64,000 bases of DNA from Coffea arabica (GCF_036785885.1 NC_092317.1:2501-66500); one strand, 5' to 3'. Shown: positions 1 to 10,512, counted from the stretch's first letter. The notes: a model not told the origin generated them from the sequence alone. Numbers and translations are program-made.

Positions 1-1783
1 CCTAAACCCTAAACCCTAAACCCTAAACCCTAAACCCTAAACCCTAAACCCTAAACCCTAAACCCTAAACCCTAAACCCTAAACCCCCTAAACCCTAAAC
101 CCTAAACCCTAAACCCTAAACCCTAAACCCTAAACCCTAAACCCTAAACCCTAAACCCTAAACCCTAAACCCTAAACCCTAAACCCTAAACCCTAAACCC
201 TAAACCCTAAACCCTAAACCCTAAACCCTAAACCCTAAACCCTAAACCCTAAACCCTAAACCCTAAACCCTAAACCCTAAACCCTAAACCCTAAACCCTA
301 AACCCTAAACCCTAAACCCTAAACCCTAAACCCTAAACCCTAAACCCTAAACCCTAAACCCTAAACCCCCTAAACCCTAAACCCTAAACCCTAAACCCTA
401 AACCCTAAACCCTAAACCCTAAACCCTAAACCCTAAACCCTAAACCCTAAACCCTAAACCCCCTAAACCCTAAACCCTAAACCCTAAACCCCCTAAACCC
501 TAAACCCTAAACCCTAAACCCTAAACCCTAAACCCTAAACCCTAAACCCTAAACCCTAAACCCTAAACCCTAAACCCTAAACCCTAAACCCCCTAAACCC
601 TAAACCCTAAACCCTAAAAACCCTAAACCCTAAACCCTAAACCCTAAACCCTAAACCCTAAACCCTAAACCCTAAACCCCCTAAACCCTAAACCCTAAAC
701 CCTAAACCCTAAACCCTAAACCCTAAACCCTAAACCCTAAACCCTAAACCCTAAACCCTAAACCCTAAACCCTAAACCCTAAACCCTAAACCCTAAACCC
801 TAAACCCTAAACCCTAAACCCTAAACCCTAAACCCTAAACCCTAAACCCTAAACCCTAAACCCTAAACCCTAAACCCTAAACCCTAAACCCTAAACCCTA
901 AACCCTAAACCCTAAACCCTAAACCCTAAACCCTAAACCCTAAACCCTAAACCCTAAACCCTAAACCCTAAACCCTAAACCCTAAACCCTAAACCCTAAA
1001 CCCTAAACCCTAAACCCTAAACCCTAAACCCTAAACCCTAAACCCTAAACCCTAAACCCTAAACCCTAAACCCTAAACCCTAAACCCTAAACCCTAAACC
1101 CTAAACCCTAAACCCTAAACCCTAAACCCTAAACCCTAAACCCTAAACCCTAAACCCTAAACCCTAAACCCTAAACCCTAAACCCTAAACCCTAAACCCT
1201 AAACCCTAAACCCTAAACCCTAAACCCTAAACCCTAAACCCTAAACCCTAAACCCTAAACCCTAAACCCTAAACCCTAAACCCTAAACCCTAAACCCTAA
1301 ACCCTAAACCCTAAACCCTAAACCCTAAACCCTAAACCCTAAACCCTAAACCCTAAACCCTAAACCCTAAACCCTAAACCCTAAACCCTAAACCCTAAAC
1401 CCTAAACCCTAAACCCTAAACCCTAAACCCTAAACCCTAAACCCTAAACCCTAAACCCTAAACCCTAAACCCTAAACCCTAAACCCTAAACCCTAAACCC
1501 TAAACCCTAAACCCTAAACCCTAAACCCTAAACCCTAAACCCTAAACCCTAAACCCTAAACCCTAAACCCTAAACCCTAAACCCTAAACCCTAAACCCTA
1601 AACCCTAAACCCTAAACCCTAAACCCTAAACCCTAAACCCTAAACCCTAAACCCTAAACCCTAAACCCTAAACCCTAAACCCTAAACCCTAAACCCTAAA
1701 CCCTAAACCCTAAACCCTAAACCCTAAACCCTAAACCCTAAACCCTAAACCCTAAAAACCCTAAACCCTAAACCCTAAACCCT
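1..1783. repeat. Telomere, near-perfect CCCTAAA array (left chromosome end)
   Basis: About 250 head-to-tail copies of CCCTAAA, the plant telomere repeat. The C-rich strand reads 5' to 3' from base 1, as expected at a left chromosome end, so this is terminal and not an inverted interstitial array. A few units vary: CCCCCTAAA near 85, 365, 460, 490, 590 and 678, and units with five A near 616 and 1755. The stretch from about 690 to 1750 has no variants that I can see. No coding content. Confidence 0.98.
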
Positions 1784-2512
1784 TAACCCTAAACCCTTAA
1801 CCCTAAACCCTAAACCCTAACCCTAAACCCTAAACCCTAACCCTAAACCCTTAACCCTAAACCCTTAACCCTAAACCCTTAACCCTAAACCCTTAACCCT
1901 AAACCCTTAACCCTAAACCCTTAACCCTAAACCCTTAACCCTAAACCCTTAACCCTAAACCCTTAACCCTAAACCCTTAACCCTAAACCCTTAACCCTAA
2001 ACCCTTAACCCTAAACCCTTAACCCTAAACCCTTAACCCTAAACCCTTAACCCTAAACCCTTAACCCTAAACCCTTAACCCTAAACCCTTAACCCTAAAC
2101 CCTTAACCCTAAACCCTTAACCCTAAACCCTTAACCCTAAACCCTTAACCCTAAACCCTTAACCCTAAACCCTTAACCCTAAACCCTTAACCCTAAACCC
2201 TTAACCCTAAACCCTAACCCTTAACCCTTAACCCTAAACCCTTAACCCTTAACCCTAAACCCTTAACCCTAAACCCTTAACCCTAAACCCTTAACCCTAA
2301 ACCCTTAACCCTAAACCCTTAACCCTAAACCCCCTTAACCCTAAACCCTTAACCCTAAACCCTTAACCCTTAACCCTTAACCCTTAACCCTTAACCCTTA
2401 ACCCTAAACCCTTAACCCTAAACCCTTAACCCTAAACCCTTAACCCTAAACCCTTAACCCTAAACCCTTAACCCTTAACCCTAAACCCTTAACCCTTAAC
2501 CCTTAACCCTAA
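1784..2512. repeat. Telomere-proximal variant array, CCCTTAACCCTAAA dimers
   Basis: The canonical 7-mer here alternates with a CCCTTAA variant, giving a 14-bp unit repeated dozens of times (clearest at 1850-2200 and 2260-2470). Short runs of pure CCCTTAA occur near 2220-2240 and 2365-2405. Degenerate telomere variants are known to build up on the inner side of telomeres, where they are copied by recombination rather than by telomerase. Confidence 0.95.
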
Positions 2513-2872
2513 ACCCTAAACCCAAAACCCCAAAAACCCAAAACCCCAAAACCCCAAACCCCAAACCCCAAACCCCCAAAACCCCAAACCCCAAACCCCA
2601 AACCCCAAACCCTAAAACCCCAAACCCTAAAACCCTAAACCCCAAAACCCCCAACCCCCAACCCCAACCCCCAACCCCCAAACCCCAAACCCTCAACCCT
2701 AAACCCTAAACCCTCACCCCTCACCCCGGACCCCGGACCCCCGGACCCCGGAACCCCGAACCCCGAACCCCGAACCCCGAACCCTCAACCCTCAACCCTC
2801 AACCCTCAACCCTAAACCCTTAACCTTAACCCTAAACCCTTAACCCTTAACCCTAAACCCTAAACCCCAAAC
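2513..2872. repeat. Degenerate inner telomeric tract (CCCCAAA, CCCCGGA and CCCTCAA variants)
   Basis: Irregular C-rich repeats. CCCCAAA-like units run at about 2518-2690, a GC-rich CCCCGGA/CCCCGAA block at about 2720-2780, and CCCTCAA/CCCTTAA units to about 2872. There the telomeric pattern stops abruptly and AT-rich retroelement DNA begins. A glycine-rich open frame on the minus strand across this tract is only the translation of the repeat. Confidence 0.9.
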
Positions 2873-4010
2873 CAATCACTAATAAAACAATGTTATTCTC
2901 AAATTTAACTTTACCATTGACAGATTCATCAAGCTCAATAAATAATTCTTTTTTTGCCAAACATATGACTGCAATCCATATCCAAGTATCATTTATTTTT
3001 ATCAACCACATCAAAAGCATTACAAGCTAATAATAAAGTTTCAAATGTTTTATTATTATCATGCATCTGATTGTGAACAACATTAGCCTAAAATTTCAGT
3101 CTACATTTTCTCTAAATTTATATTCAAATTGTCTATGACCCAATTTTTCACAATTATAACATTGGACTCTCTGTCCAAAATTATTGTGATTAAAATTATT
3201 TTCTTTGCCAAAATTACCACCTTTATCTCTACCAACACCACCTCTTAAATTAAAATTATTACCTCTATCGCGTCCAGAATTTAATGTACCTCATCGACCT
3301 GCTCCTCTGACTGAATTCGTCTTGCTCCCTGACATCATTATTCCCTCTCAAGTTCAACTCCGCCTGCAATGTCTTCTCTACTGTATCCTTCTGCGGGGTA
3401 TCTTCCAATTTCCCATTAATTCCTTGTTCATACAGAATTAATGACCCATGCAAATCTTCAATACTCAAACACTTCAAATCTTTCGTTTCTCAAATTATAG
3501 CTGCCACTTAATCAAATTTCACAGGTAGGGTATTGAGAATGTTCTCAACAAATGTTCTGTCCGAAAGGTTATATTGATTGAATTTCATCTCGTTTTTAAT
3601 ATCTAACAAACGAGAAAAATATGACTCAATAGATTCCGACTTCTCCATCGTCACAAGTTCAAATTTCCTCTTCAACATCATCAAATTATTTTTGTTGGAC
3701 CTGTCAATCCCTTTATATGTTTTCTCCAATATATCCCAAGCTGTCTTTGTCGTATCAGTCGTAGCAATTTTTTCAAAAATTTACATGTCAATTGCCTGAT
3801 GAATTTGTGACAAAATCAAGCTATCTTTTGCCTTATCATTCTCACTAGCACCCTGGGCAAGTGTTCATTCAATATATCGATGTAATTTACATGCCTTGAG
3901 ATGGGTTATCATTTGTTTCTGCTAAAAATTAAACTCCATCTTTGTTTTGAGTTTTTGGATAGAACAAATAATATTGGAGTTAGGGTTTACCATACTTCAA
4001 TCTACCGTAA
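2873..4010 (-). pseudogene. Decayed Ty1/Copia retrotransposon, gag to protease remnant
   Basis: Read on the minus strand, the DNA just after a primer-binding site encodes a Copia-type gag, broken by stops and frameshifts. A conserved segment at 3508-3729 includes the phrases YKGIDRSNKNNLMMLKRKFE and FVENILNTLP. A second gag segment lies at 3265-3477. At about 3120-3175 is a CCHC zinc-knuckle remnant, CYNCEKLGHRQFEY, whose last cysteine is tyrosine. At about 2900-2970 is a protease-like tail (KKELFIELDESVNGKVKF). The catalytic D-S-G expected just before it appears lost to small deletions. Integrase and reverse transcriptase are absent: the element stops where the telomeric repeats begin. It is a dead fragment. 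Confidence 0.85.
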
Positions 4011-4021
4011 CTCTGATACCA
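4011..4021 (-). other. Retrotransposon primer-binding site (initiator tRNA-Met)
   Basis: The minus strand reads TGGTATCAGAG, the usual plant Copia primer-binding site complementary to the 3' end of initiator methionine tRNA. It lies between the presumed LTR (higher coordinates) and gag (lower coordinates), which fixes the element's orientation as minus. Confidence 0.85.
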
Positions 4022-4345
4022 CTTTATAGGACCCAAACAAAACAAAATACACATAAATCCACAAGAATAATCAATAAAGAATGATATTGAGGCAAAGGAA
4101 GTTTTCTATTAATCAAACGAAACTTTGACTAGAATACAAAATAACGAAGCCATTGCTCAAAGGGGACGGACGAGTGGCTATATAGTATTACGTCTCTTGC
4201 TGGCTGACTTCTAGTAATAACACTATGGGTCTAATCCAATGTGCCCAACTTTATCAACTCACAATGCAACTATCTAGTTAACCAATAAAACAAAGACACG
4301 TGCCTATAAATTACCAATTTACTATAGCAACACATCTTGTTGACA
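4022..4345 (-). repeat. Probable 5' LTR of the Copia fragment
   Basis: This is the sequence upstream of the primer-binding site on the minus strand. A TATA-like CTATATAGCC lies in its middle (near 4180). I infer the outer edge at about 4345, where the minus strand reads TGTCAACA. No second LTR is present for comparison, because the element is cut off at the telomere, so both edges are estimates. Confidence 0.5.
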
Positions 4346-5740
4346 CATGTATATTGTCTATATTTTTTACAAGTGGTAGTTTTTTATTTTTAGTTCAATT
4401 TTTGCTCCACTATTTTCTTTGATTAGTCAAAAGTCATAAACATTACTCCTTCTAATTCTTTTCTTCTTCCTCTTTCTACCTTTGCCTTCAATCTTCATCT
4501 CCCTCTTTTTTGTTCATCTTTCCTTTTTCCCCTTCATTTTTTTTCTTTATAATTAATTATATTAGGATTATTTTCTTACTATTTTTTTAGGTGATTATTG
4601 TTAACTATGAAGAGGTATCGCAACAATCAACTAATTTATGCTGTCACTTTTTCCTCCCTTAATTTTAACTCTTTAATCCAGTATTTTTATTTTTCCCTTC
4701 TTTTTTTTTCATCCTAATTTTTCTATGCATTTCCTCGTTCCACTCAATCATGCATCTTTTCGTTTTTCCTCTAGAATTAATTGAATGTATAATTTTTTTT
4801 CTTGTACGAGAATGGATGTTTCCTTTCTTCCTTTGTTCAAAAAATATGATTCATAATCAGCTCTATTTTTTTAAGCAAAAATATAGGCAATAGATCTTTT
4901 ACTACCACTACTCCTACTGTTTGGTATGTTCTATTTTTTTATTCCTATTTTTTTTTACCATTTCACGTTGCCAATTATGGATATAAGTTTTTTTTTTTGT
5001 TAACTAAATTTAACTTAGCATTTTTCTTTTTTCTTTTTTTTTTTTTTGCTTCTTTATCCTGTTACCATGGTGTTTTTTTTTTAAATTTTAGTTTGGTCTC
5101 CTTAGTATTCATTAACCTCCATTATTTTAGTTTTGAAAGTTGATTCTCCTTTTGCGAAGTTAGTTTTAAATCTAAATGTAAAATTTGCATTTTGTAATTA
5201 TGATGTTATAGTTTCTTTTCAATGTATAATTGACTCTTGCACTTTTCGGTAATTCTTTCGTACTGAATTTTTGTACCCTTTTTATGCATTGAAAAGCCTT
5301 CCATTCAAATTTCCTGTAAGTTTTGTTGTGAATTTGTAAGATCAAAGTTTTTACATGATGATGTCTTGTTTGAGAAAGCAATAATGGTACAGATTTTACG
5401 TATTTGTAATTATAAATTTATAATAGCATGATATTTGAGCTTTGTGAAGCATATATCATTTATGTTAACATTAAACTAGTTTTGCATTTCTCAATTCTCA
5501 TGTATTTGATTTTTGAGTTATTTGTTGTTGTTTGTCTATACAATACAGCAAGATATTATCTATTCAATACAATAAAATAAATCTCTACTCCATCACGATA
5601 AGCAAGTTGTTTATAATTATAATTTCTCTTTATTTGAAAGCAAATTATAATATGATGAATTTTAGTTAGAATTTTATAGGTGGCACAGCTTGGTTCCTTC
5701 TAGTATTCCTACAAAGGCGAAGCGGGAGCCAATCAACTCA
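4346..5740. other. AT- and pyrimidine-rich intergenic stretch
   Basis: Dominated by T-rich runs (4440-5130) with no open frame that looks like a protein and no recognisable RNA gene. The minus-strand open frame at 5172-5381 is AT-rich and resembles nothing I know. I see no gene here. Confidence 0.6.
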
Positions 5741-5960
5741 GGCCTTGTTTCGAAACCAAGTTTTTTGTCAAGTTTGTCTGCTACAAGTTTTTTATAAACT
5801 TTAGCTACAGTAACCTCAAAAAACTTTTCGAAATTTTTAAATTATACATTTCAAAATATTTTTAAAAAAAACACACTTCAAAAATTTTTTAAAAAACTTA
5901 TACAGTAAACTACAGTAAAATTTTAGACAAACACCCGAAAAACTCACCTTCCAAACGGGG
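5741..5960. mobile_element. MITE-like element with imperfect inverted ends
   Basis: The left end GGCCTTGTTTCG and the right end CCAAACGGGG are imperfectly inverted and enclose about 200 bp of AT-rich DNA with no coding capacity. Ends of this look are common in plant hAT and PIF/Harbinger MITEs. I found no clear target duplication, so the family is uncertain. Its right end is included in the tandem duplication that follows. Confidence 0.4.
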
Positions 5961-6431
5961 AGTCATAGAGTACATGGAAAAGAGGAGAAATAATAAAGAA
6001 ATCGATGGAGCATTATATGGGCATTGACGACCCGTTCGTAAATTAGGCATCAGATTGCATATTCCAAGAACAAAAATCTGGTACTAACTTAACCTGGTGG
6101 AGTTAATTATTGCCGTAGGTACAGCCACAACCTGGAATAGCACTGTCGCTTGACCCCATTCATGGGGTATAGTAAACTACAGTAAAATTTTAGACAAACA
6201 TTCGAAAAACTCATCTTTCAAACGGGAGTCATAGAGTACATGGAAAAGAGGAGAAATAATAAAGAAATCGATGGAGCATTATATGGGCATTGACGACCCG
6301 TTCGTAAATTAGGCATCAGATTGCATATTCCAAGAACAAAAATCTAGTACTAACTTAACCTGGGTGGAGTTAATTATTGCCGTAGGTACAGCAACAACCT
6401 GGAATAGCACTGTCGCTTGACCCCATTCATG
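5904..6431. repeat. Tandem duplication, two copies of about 261 bp
   Basis: Copy 1 runs from about 5904 to 6164 and copy 2 from about 6171 to 6431. Both begin AGTAAACTACAGTAAAATTT and end GACCCCATTCATG. Differences are few: single substitutions plus a lost G and a gained G that keep the length the same, so the duplication is recent. It lies about 560 bp upstream of the SAUR start codon. Confidence 0.9.
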
Positions 6432-6781
6432 CAGCATGCGTAGTTCCCAAGTGTTTTAATTAACGTTTAAGGCAGAAAGCCGGACCAGTCAAAAACTCTT
6501 TCAGCATTACCGGTGGCCATTAATCACATATCTCGTCTCGAATCCCAAACTTAACCCTTTTTTTTGTCTGGCTTCCTACAGCGATTAAAGTATTACTAGT
6601 TGTTTTTTGGCTTCTTTACAGCGATTTAAGTACTAATAGTGCTTTTCTAGCCACTAGGTAGCATATGAGTGAAAAAAGTACTCCGACTAATTTGAACTTT
6701 AAGAATCCAAAGACCAATTAAGAATCCAAGTCCTGTACCACCTCTTTAATTTACGTGCGTGTGGTGTGTATGTGTCGGTGT

Positions 6782-6815
6782 GTCTATATATATCTATATA
6801 TATATATATATAAAA
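6782..6815 (+). promoter_or_regulatory. Probable SAUR core promoter, TATA-rich
   Basis: An alternating TA tract ends in TATATAAAAG about 180 bp before the SAUR start codon. A TATA box here would put the transcription start near 6840 and leave a 5' UTR of about 150 bp. I saw no exact TGTCTC auxin response element close by. Confidence 0.5.
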
Positions 6816-6991
6816 GAGAAGAGGAGAAGAGGAGAGCGTACCCAGGCTTATTGCTGGTAGTGGTAGTTTGCATGCCTACTGCAGTGAGCGAATCCAGACA
6901 GCACATCTTTTTTCGAGTTAACAATCAATTGCCCCACTCGTGTTAGGTTAATATTCACTGCATTTTTTTCGTCCGCGGTTCCAAGTAGCAT

Positions 6992-7606
6992 ATGGATTCA
7001 AAGAAGTCTAACAAAATCACAGAAATAGTTAGGCTTCAACAGATTCTCAAGAAATGGAAGAAGCTCGCGGCCAAAGGTACCGGCAGCAGCAGCTCAATAA
7101 GCCACACCGGCACCACTAGTACCAACAACACTAACAGCAGTGGCGGCAGCAGTAATAGTAGTAAGAGCATCAAGTTCCTCAAGAAAACACTGTCTTTCTC
7201 AGAAAGAGAAAGCAGCAGCTCCCTAAATAACGGTGCGGTCTCGGGTGGCTCCAGCGACGTGGTGCCCAAAGGGTATCTAGCAGTATGCGTGGGAGAAGAG
7301 CTCAAGAGATTTGTGATCCCAATGGAGTATCTGGGTCACCAAGCTTTTGGGATTCTACTCAGAGAAGCTGAAGAAGAGTTCGGGTTCCAACAAGAAGGAG
7401 TTCTAAAGATCCCTTGCCAAGTTGCTGCGTTTGAGAAGATCCTGAAGATGATGGACGAGAGGAGGGATACGCCGGATGCATTTCACTTGCACGATTTCGG
7501 TTTGACTACGACAGCTAGCGGAGATCAACTGGACATGGATATTAATAGCAATGTTGGATATTGTTACTCGCCATACCACCACCAGCCTCCTCAAATGTGC
7601 AGATGA
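6992..7606 (+). CDS. SAUR family small auxin-up RNA protein
   Basis: Single-exon gene of 204 residues, intronless like nearly all SAURs. The N-terminus (1-30) has a basic amphipathic stretch (RLQQILKKWKKLAAK). A low-complexity Ser/Thr/Asn/Gly linker follows (about 32-65 and 72-90). The SAUR (Auxin_inducible) domain spans about residues 91-150: PKGYLAVCVGEELKRFVIP, then YLGHQAFGILLREAEEEFGF, then LKIPCQVAAFEKIL. A 50-residue tail rich in His, Asp and Tyr ends the protein. At 204 residues it is longer than typical SAURs (90-120) and fits the long-linker subgroup. Known SAURs inhibit PP2C-D phosphatases at the plasma membrane and so activate the proton pump for cell expansion. That role for this member is inferred from the family. 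The start is the first ATG of the frame. Confidence 0.93.
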   Translation: MDSKKSNKITEIVRLQQILKKWKKLAAKGTGSSSSISHTGTTSTNNTNSSGGSSNSSKSIKFLKKTLSFSERESSSSLNNGAVSGGSSDVVPKGYLAVCVGEELKRFVIPMEYLGHQAFGILLREAEEEFGFQQEGVLKIPCQVAAFEKILKMMDERRDTPDAFHLHDFGLTTTASGDQLDMDINSNVGYCYSPYHHQPPQMCR

Positions 7607-8173
7607 CGACATCGATCGATGCTCCGAACATCCCCTCGTTAGCGATCTGTTCCTCGCGTACCCATGATCCCAATTTTTTTTACTATATAGCACTAAGGAA
7701 CATATATACATACAACAAAATCGTTGTAATTCATCCCATCTCCTTCATGCGATTTTTGTTACCTTTTCTCTAGATACTAGATACTACTCCATTTGTTTCT
7801 GCCCTTGGAGATTGATGGGGAAGGCAATCACGTGCCGGCTCTGTATCTAATTACAACTACAAGCTAGATCGATCAGTTCAAAAGAAGTCTTGCTCTTTAA
7901 TCTTACTTGTTTTAAAATCACTACTGTTGTTGTTGTTGTCGTTTCTCTGATGGTTACGTAACGTTAGATGATGCTGTGAGAGACGTCACTGAATGATTTG
8001 ATCGGATGGATTGAACTGATGTTTTGTAATAAGTGCTACAAAGCAGGTGCTCGCTAGTGGCAGCAGCCTATTCTATCCATGCACCGGTCACAATTCATAA
8101 CATAATTAAGCCCGCGAAGGCAAACCAATACACTTCAGTCTTGTGAACGAAGGAATAATTACTTTGGTGGCAC

Positions 8174-8657
8174 TAGGGGTGTTTCGCGAATCGAGCCGAT
8201 CGCGAGCCGCTCGTTCGAGCTCGACTCGAGCTCGTCAATATCGAGCTCGAGCTAATTAAATTGATCTCGAGCTTGAGCTCAAAAACATTAAGCTCGTTGG
8301 CTCGCGAGCCGCTCGCGAGCTCAATTATATATTTTTTTTTATTTTTTATTTTTTATTTTTTATTTTAATAGTAAAATTACATATATATCCCTAATATTTT
8401 TATTATTTGTTAAAAAAATTATTGTTTTATTCATTTTTTAAAAAAAATTATTTTTTATTTTTTAAAAATAAAATAATAATAATTATTTTTTTTTATTTTT
8501 TAAGCTCGAGCTCGACTCGAATTTGACTCGAGCTCGAGCTCGAGCTTGATATTTTGAACTCGTCGAGCTCGAGCTCGAGTTCGAGCTTCACAAAATTAAC
8601 TCGAGCTCGGCTCGATTAACCAAAGCTCGACTCGAGCTCGGCTCGTTTGCACCCCTA
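8174..8657. mobile_element. hAT-type MITE 1, GAGCTC-rich
   Basis: A 484-bp non-coding element with inverted ends TAGGGGTG and CACCCCTA, which fit the hAT terminal pattern. The flanks are GGTGGCAC (8166-8173) and TGTGGCAC (8658-8665), an 8-bp target duplication with one mismatch. Both arms are built of GAGCTCGAG- and CTCGACTCGA-like words that can pair with each other. The centre is very AT-rich. Confidence 0.85.
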
Positions 8658-8675
8658 TGTGGCACCACCGGAGTT

Positions 8676-9164
8676 TAGGGATGTAATCGACAACTCGAGT
8701 ATTGCTATACTCGAATTCAAATTCGACTCGACTCATATGTACCTAGGCTCGAGTTCGATCGAGTCCAAAAAATCGATACTCGAGACTTAATTCGAGAAAC
8801 TCCCTTTAAACTCGAGAGTCGACTCAATAAAACTCGACTTTTAAGCAAATCGTATCAAGTCGAGTCTAATCAAACTTCTCGACTCGACTCGACTCGAAAA
8901 ATGTACACTTCTGCCCTTATGAAATTTTATTATAAAGAAGAGTATATTGTAAATTCAATATAAATTATACCCGTAACGGTCATTTTATAATTATAATATA
9001 TATATTATTTAAATACACCCTGACTCGACGAGTAATTCGACGAGCCACGAGTCTCAAAATATTGACTCGAAACTCGACTTGAATAACAATCGAGTAGCTC
9101 GAGACTCAGTTCGAACTCAGTCAAACCAAATTCAAGCGAGTAGCTCGGTTCGCGTACATCTCTA
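8676..9164. mobile_element. hAT-type MITE 2, CTCGACTCGA-rich
   Basis: A 489-bp non-coding element with inverted ends TAGGGATGTA and TACATCTCTA and a perfect 8-bp target duplication CCGGAGTT (8668-8675 and 9165-9172). As in MITE 1, the arms are filled with self-complementary CTCGA words. Its left target duplication starts two bases after the right target duplication of MITE 1. Confidence 0.88.
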
Positions 9165-9172
9165 CCGGAGTT

Positions 9173-10512
9173 AGATTGGACTCGCTTTCAAACGAAGGAA
9201 AAAGATTATACTACACCTTTCAAGGAAAATTGAACTTATGAAATGATCCGATCTGCACAGTTTTGTACTATAAGTTTACAAGGGAGGAAAAGAAATTCTA
9301 ACTCAATAGTATTTTAAATAAGTCCATAATAATAGGGGATACAAAAAAACTCTACCCAGAATCTCTTAAGACAAACAACTTCAACTCTTACAATTTCAAT
9401 AATGACCATTATATCAATTTCTCTCACTGTGTCCAGTAAAATGCTACAACCATTTCAACAAAAAATTTCCAAACCATGCGTTCAGATTCTAAATAAAAAG
9501 GTGCGACTGCAATTACACCAAAAAAGGAGAAAAAAAAAAATTTTTCCTCTTCTAAACAGGGCCACCACTAGAAAGGGAAGGTTCAGATTCCACCATTGCT
9601 TAATTGGCCAGCGCAAAATATTAAGTATTACAGAAAAATCATGAGAGGAAATGTAAGATGTGATAATTTCAGAAACCTCTCCTAAAATTTTTAACTATTT
9701 CACTAACCTCCCATCAGGTTTCAAAAATTACACTAACCTCCCTTCACTTCACTTCAGTTGGCCGACAAACTGCCCGTTTAATCGTTAAAAGCACATTCTG
9801 TACTTTAAGATTACTGCAAATGTTGCTCACATGACCCATGGACATAATAGTATTACTCTCTTTTTTTTTTTTTTACACAGTCGGAGACTGCAAACCCAGG
9901 CTCATAATTGAATAACGTGATGAATATTAAAACACAAATTAATTCTCGACGATGCTACAAGTTTGATGCTTTTACTTGTTCAATAATTATAACCATGCCC
10001 ACGTGACATCATGTGCTGGGCTGCACTGAGCCAAGTCAGCGCACTTCCGCATCAGCAGTTTTTTAGGGAAAACTACTCGCTCTATTACTCTTTGACTGCC
10101 GTTGGCAGCTCCATGGCCTTGTCCTCACAATACAATACAGTACAGTGATGATTTGCGATCCCTCGTAACATTTATGCCGGCTGGGCTCCGTGCGCACGCC
10201 ATTGTACTTGTGTACTAATCACACACCTAAAACAAAACCAATACTGCAGCAGATAATGGCAGTCCCAAACGGCTAATCTCACCACGAGTAGTAAATAGTA
10301 ATGGCAGGCAGCATGTGCGATCGTAAAGGCAAATTCGTAAAATGCCGCCCGGACTGGATTGGATTGCGCTCATAGCATGTGCAATTGAGAAAGCATTTTC
10401 CAGACAGTAATAGTACCTCCCAAAAGCAGTACATGTTTATACAGCAAGATACGTGCCTGTCCCTCCGCCCAAGCAAATCACAGTTAAACCAACAAGAAGG
10501 CAGAAGCAGATG
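9173..10512. other. Intergenic stretch with one end of a MULE-like repeat
   Basis: No convincing gene. At about 9660-9765 lies a single terminal segment (ATAATTTCAGAAACCTCTCC and onward) of the same family as the elements at 21312, 24286 and 45270. I could not find its partner end, so it is probably a truncated copy. The right side of the stretch is the 3' flank of the minus-strand TPR gene and should contain its 3' UTR. Confidence 0.5.

Noticed and set aside
2496-2696. Open frame of 66 Gly/Val/Leu/Trp-rich residues on the minus strand
   Set aside because: It is only the translation of degenerate telomeric repeats.
7036-7305. Leu-rich open frame antisense to the SAUR gene
   Set aside because: A shadow of the Ser/Asn-rich SAUR coding sequence read on the other strand.
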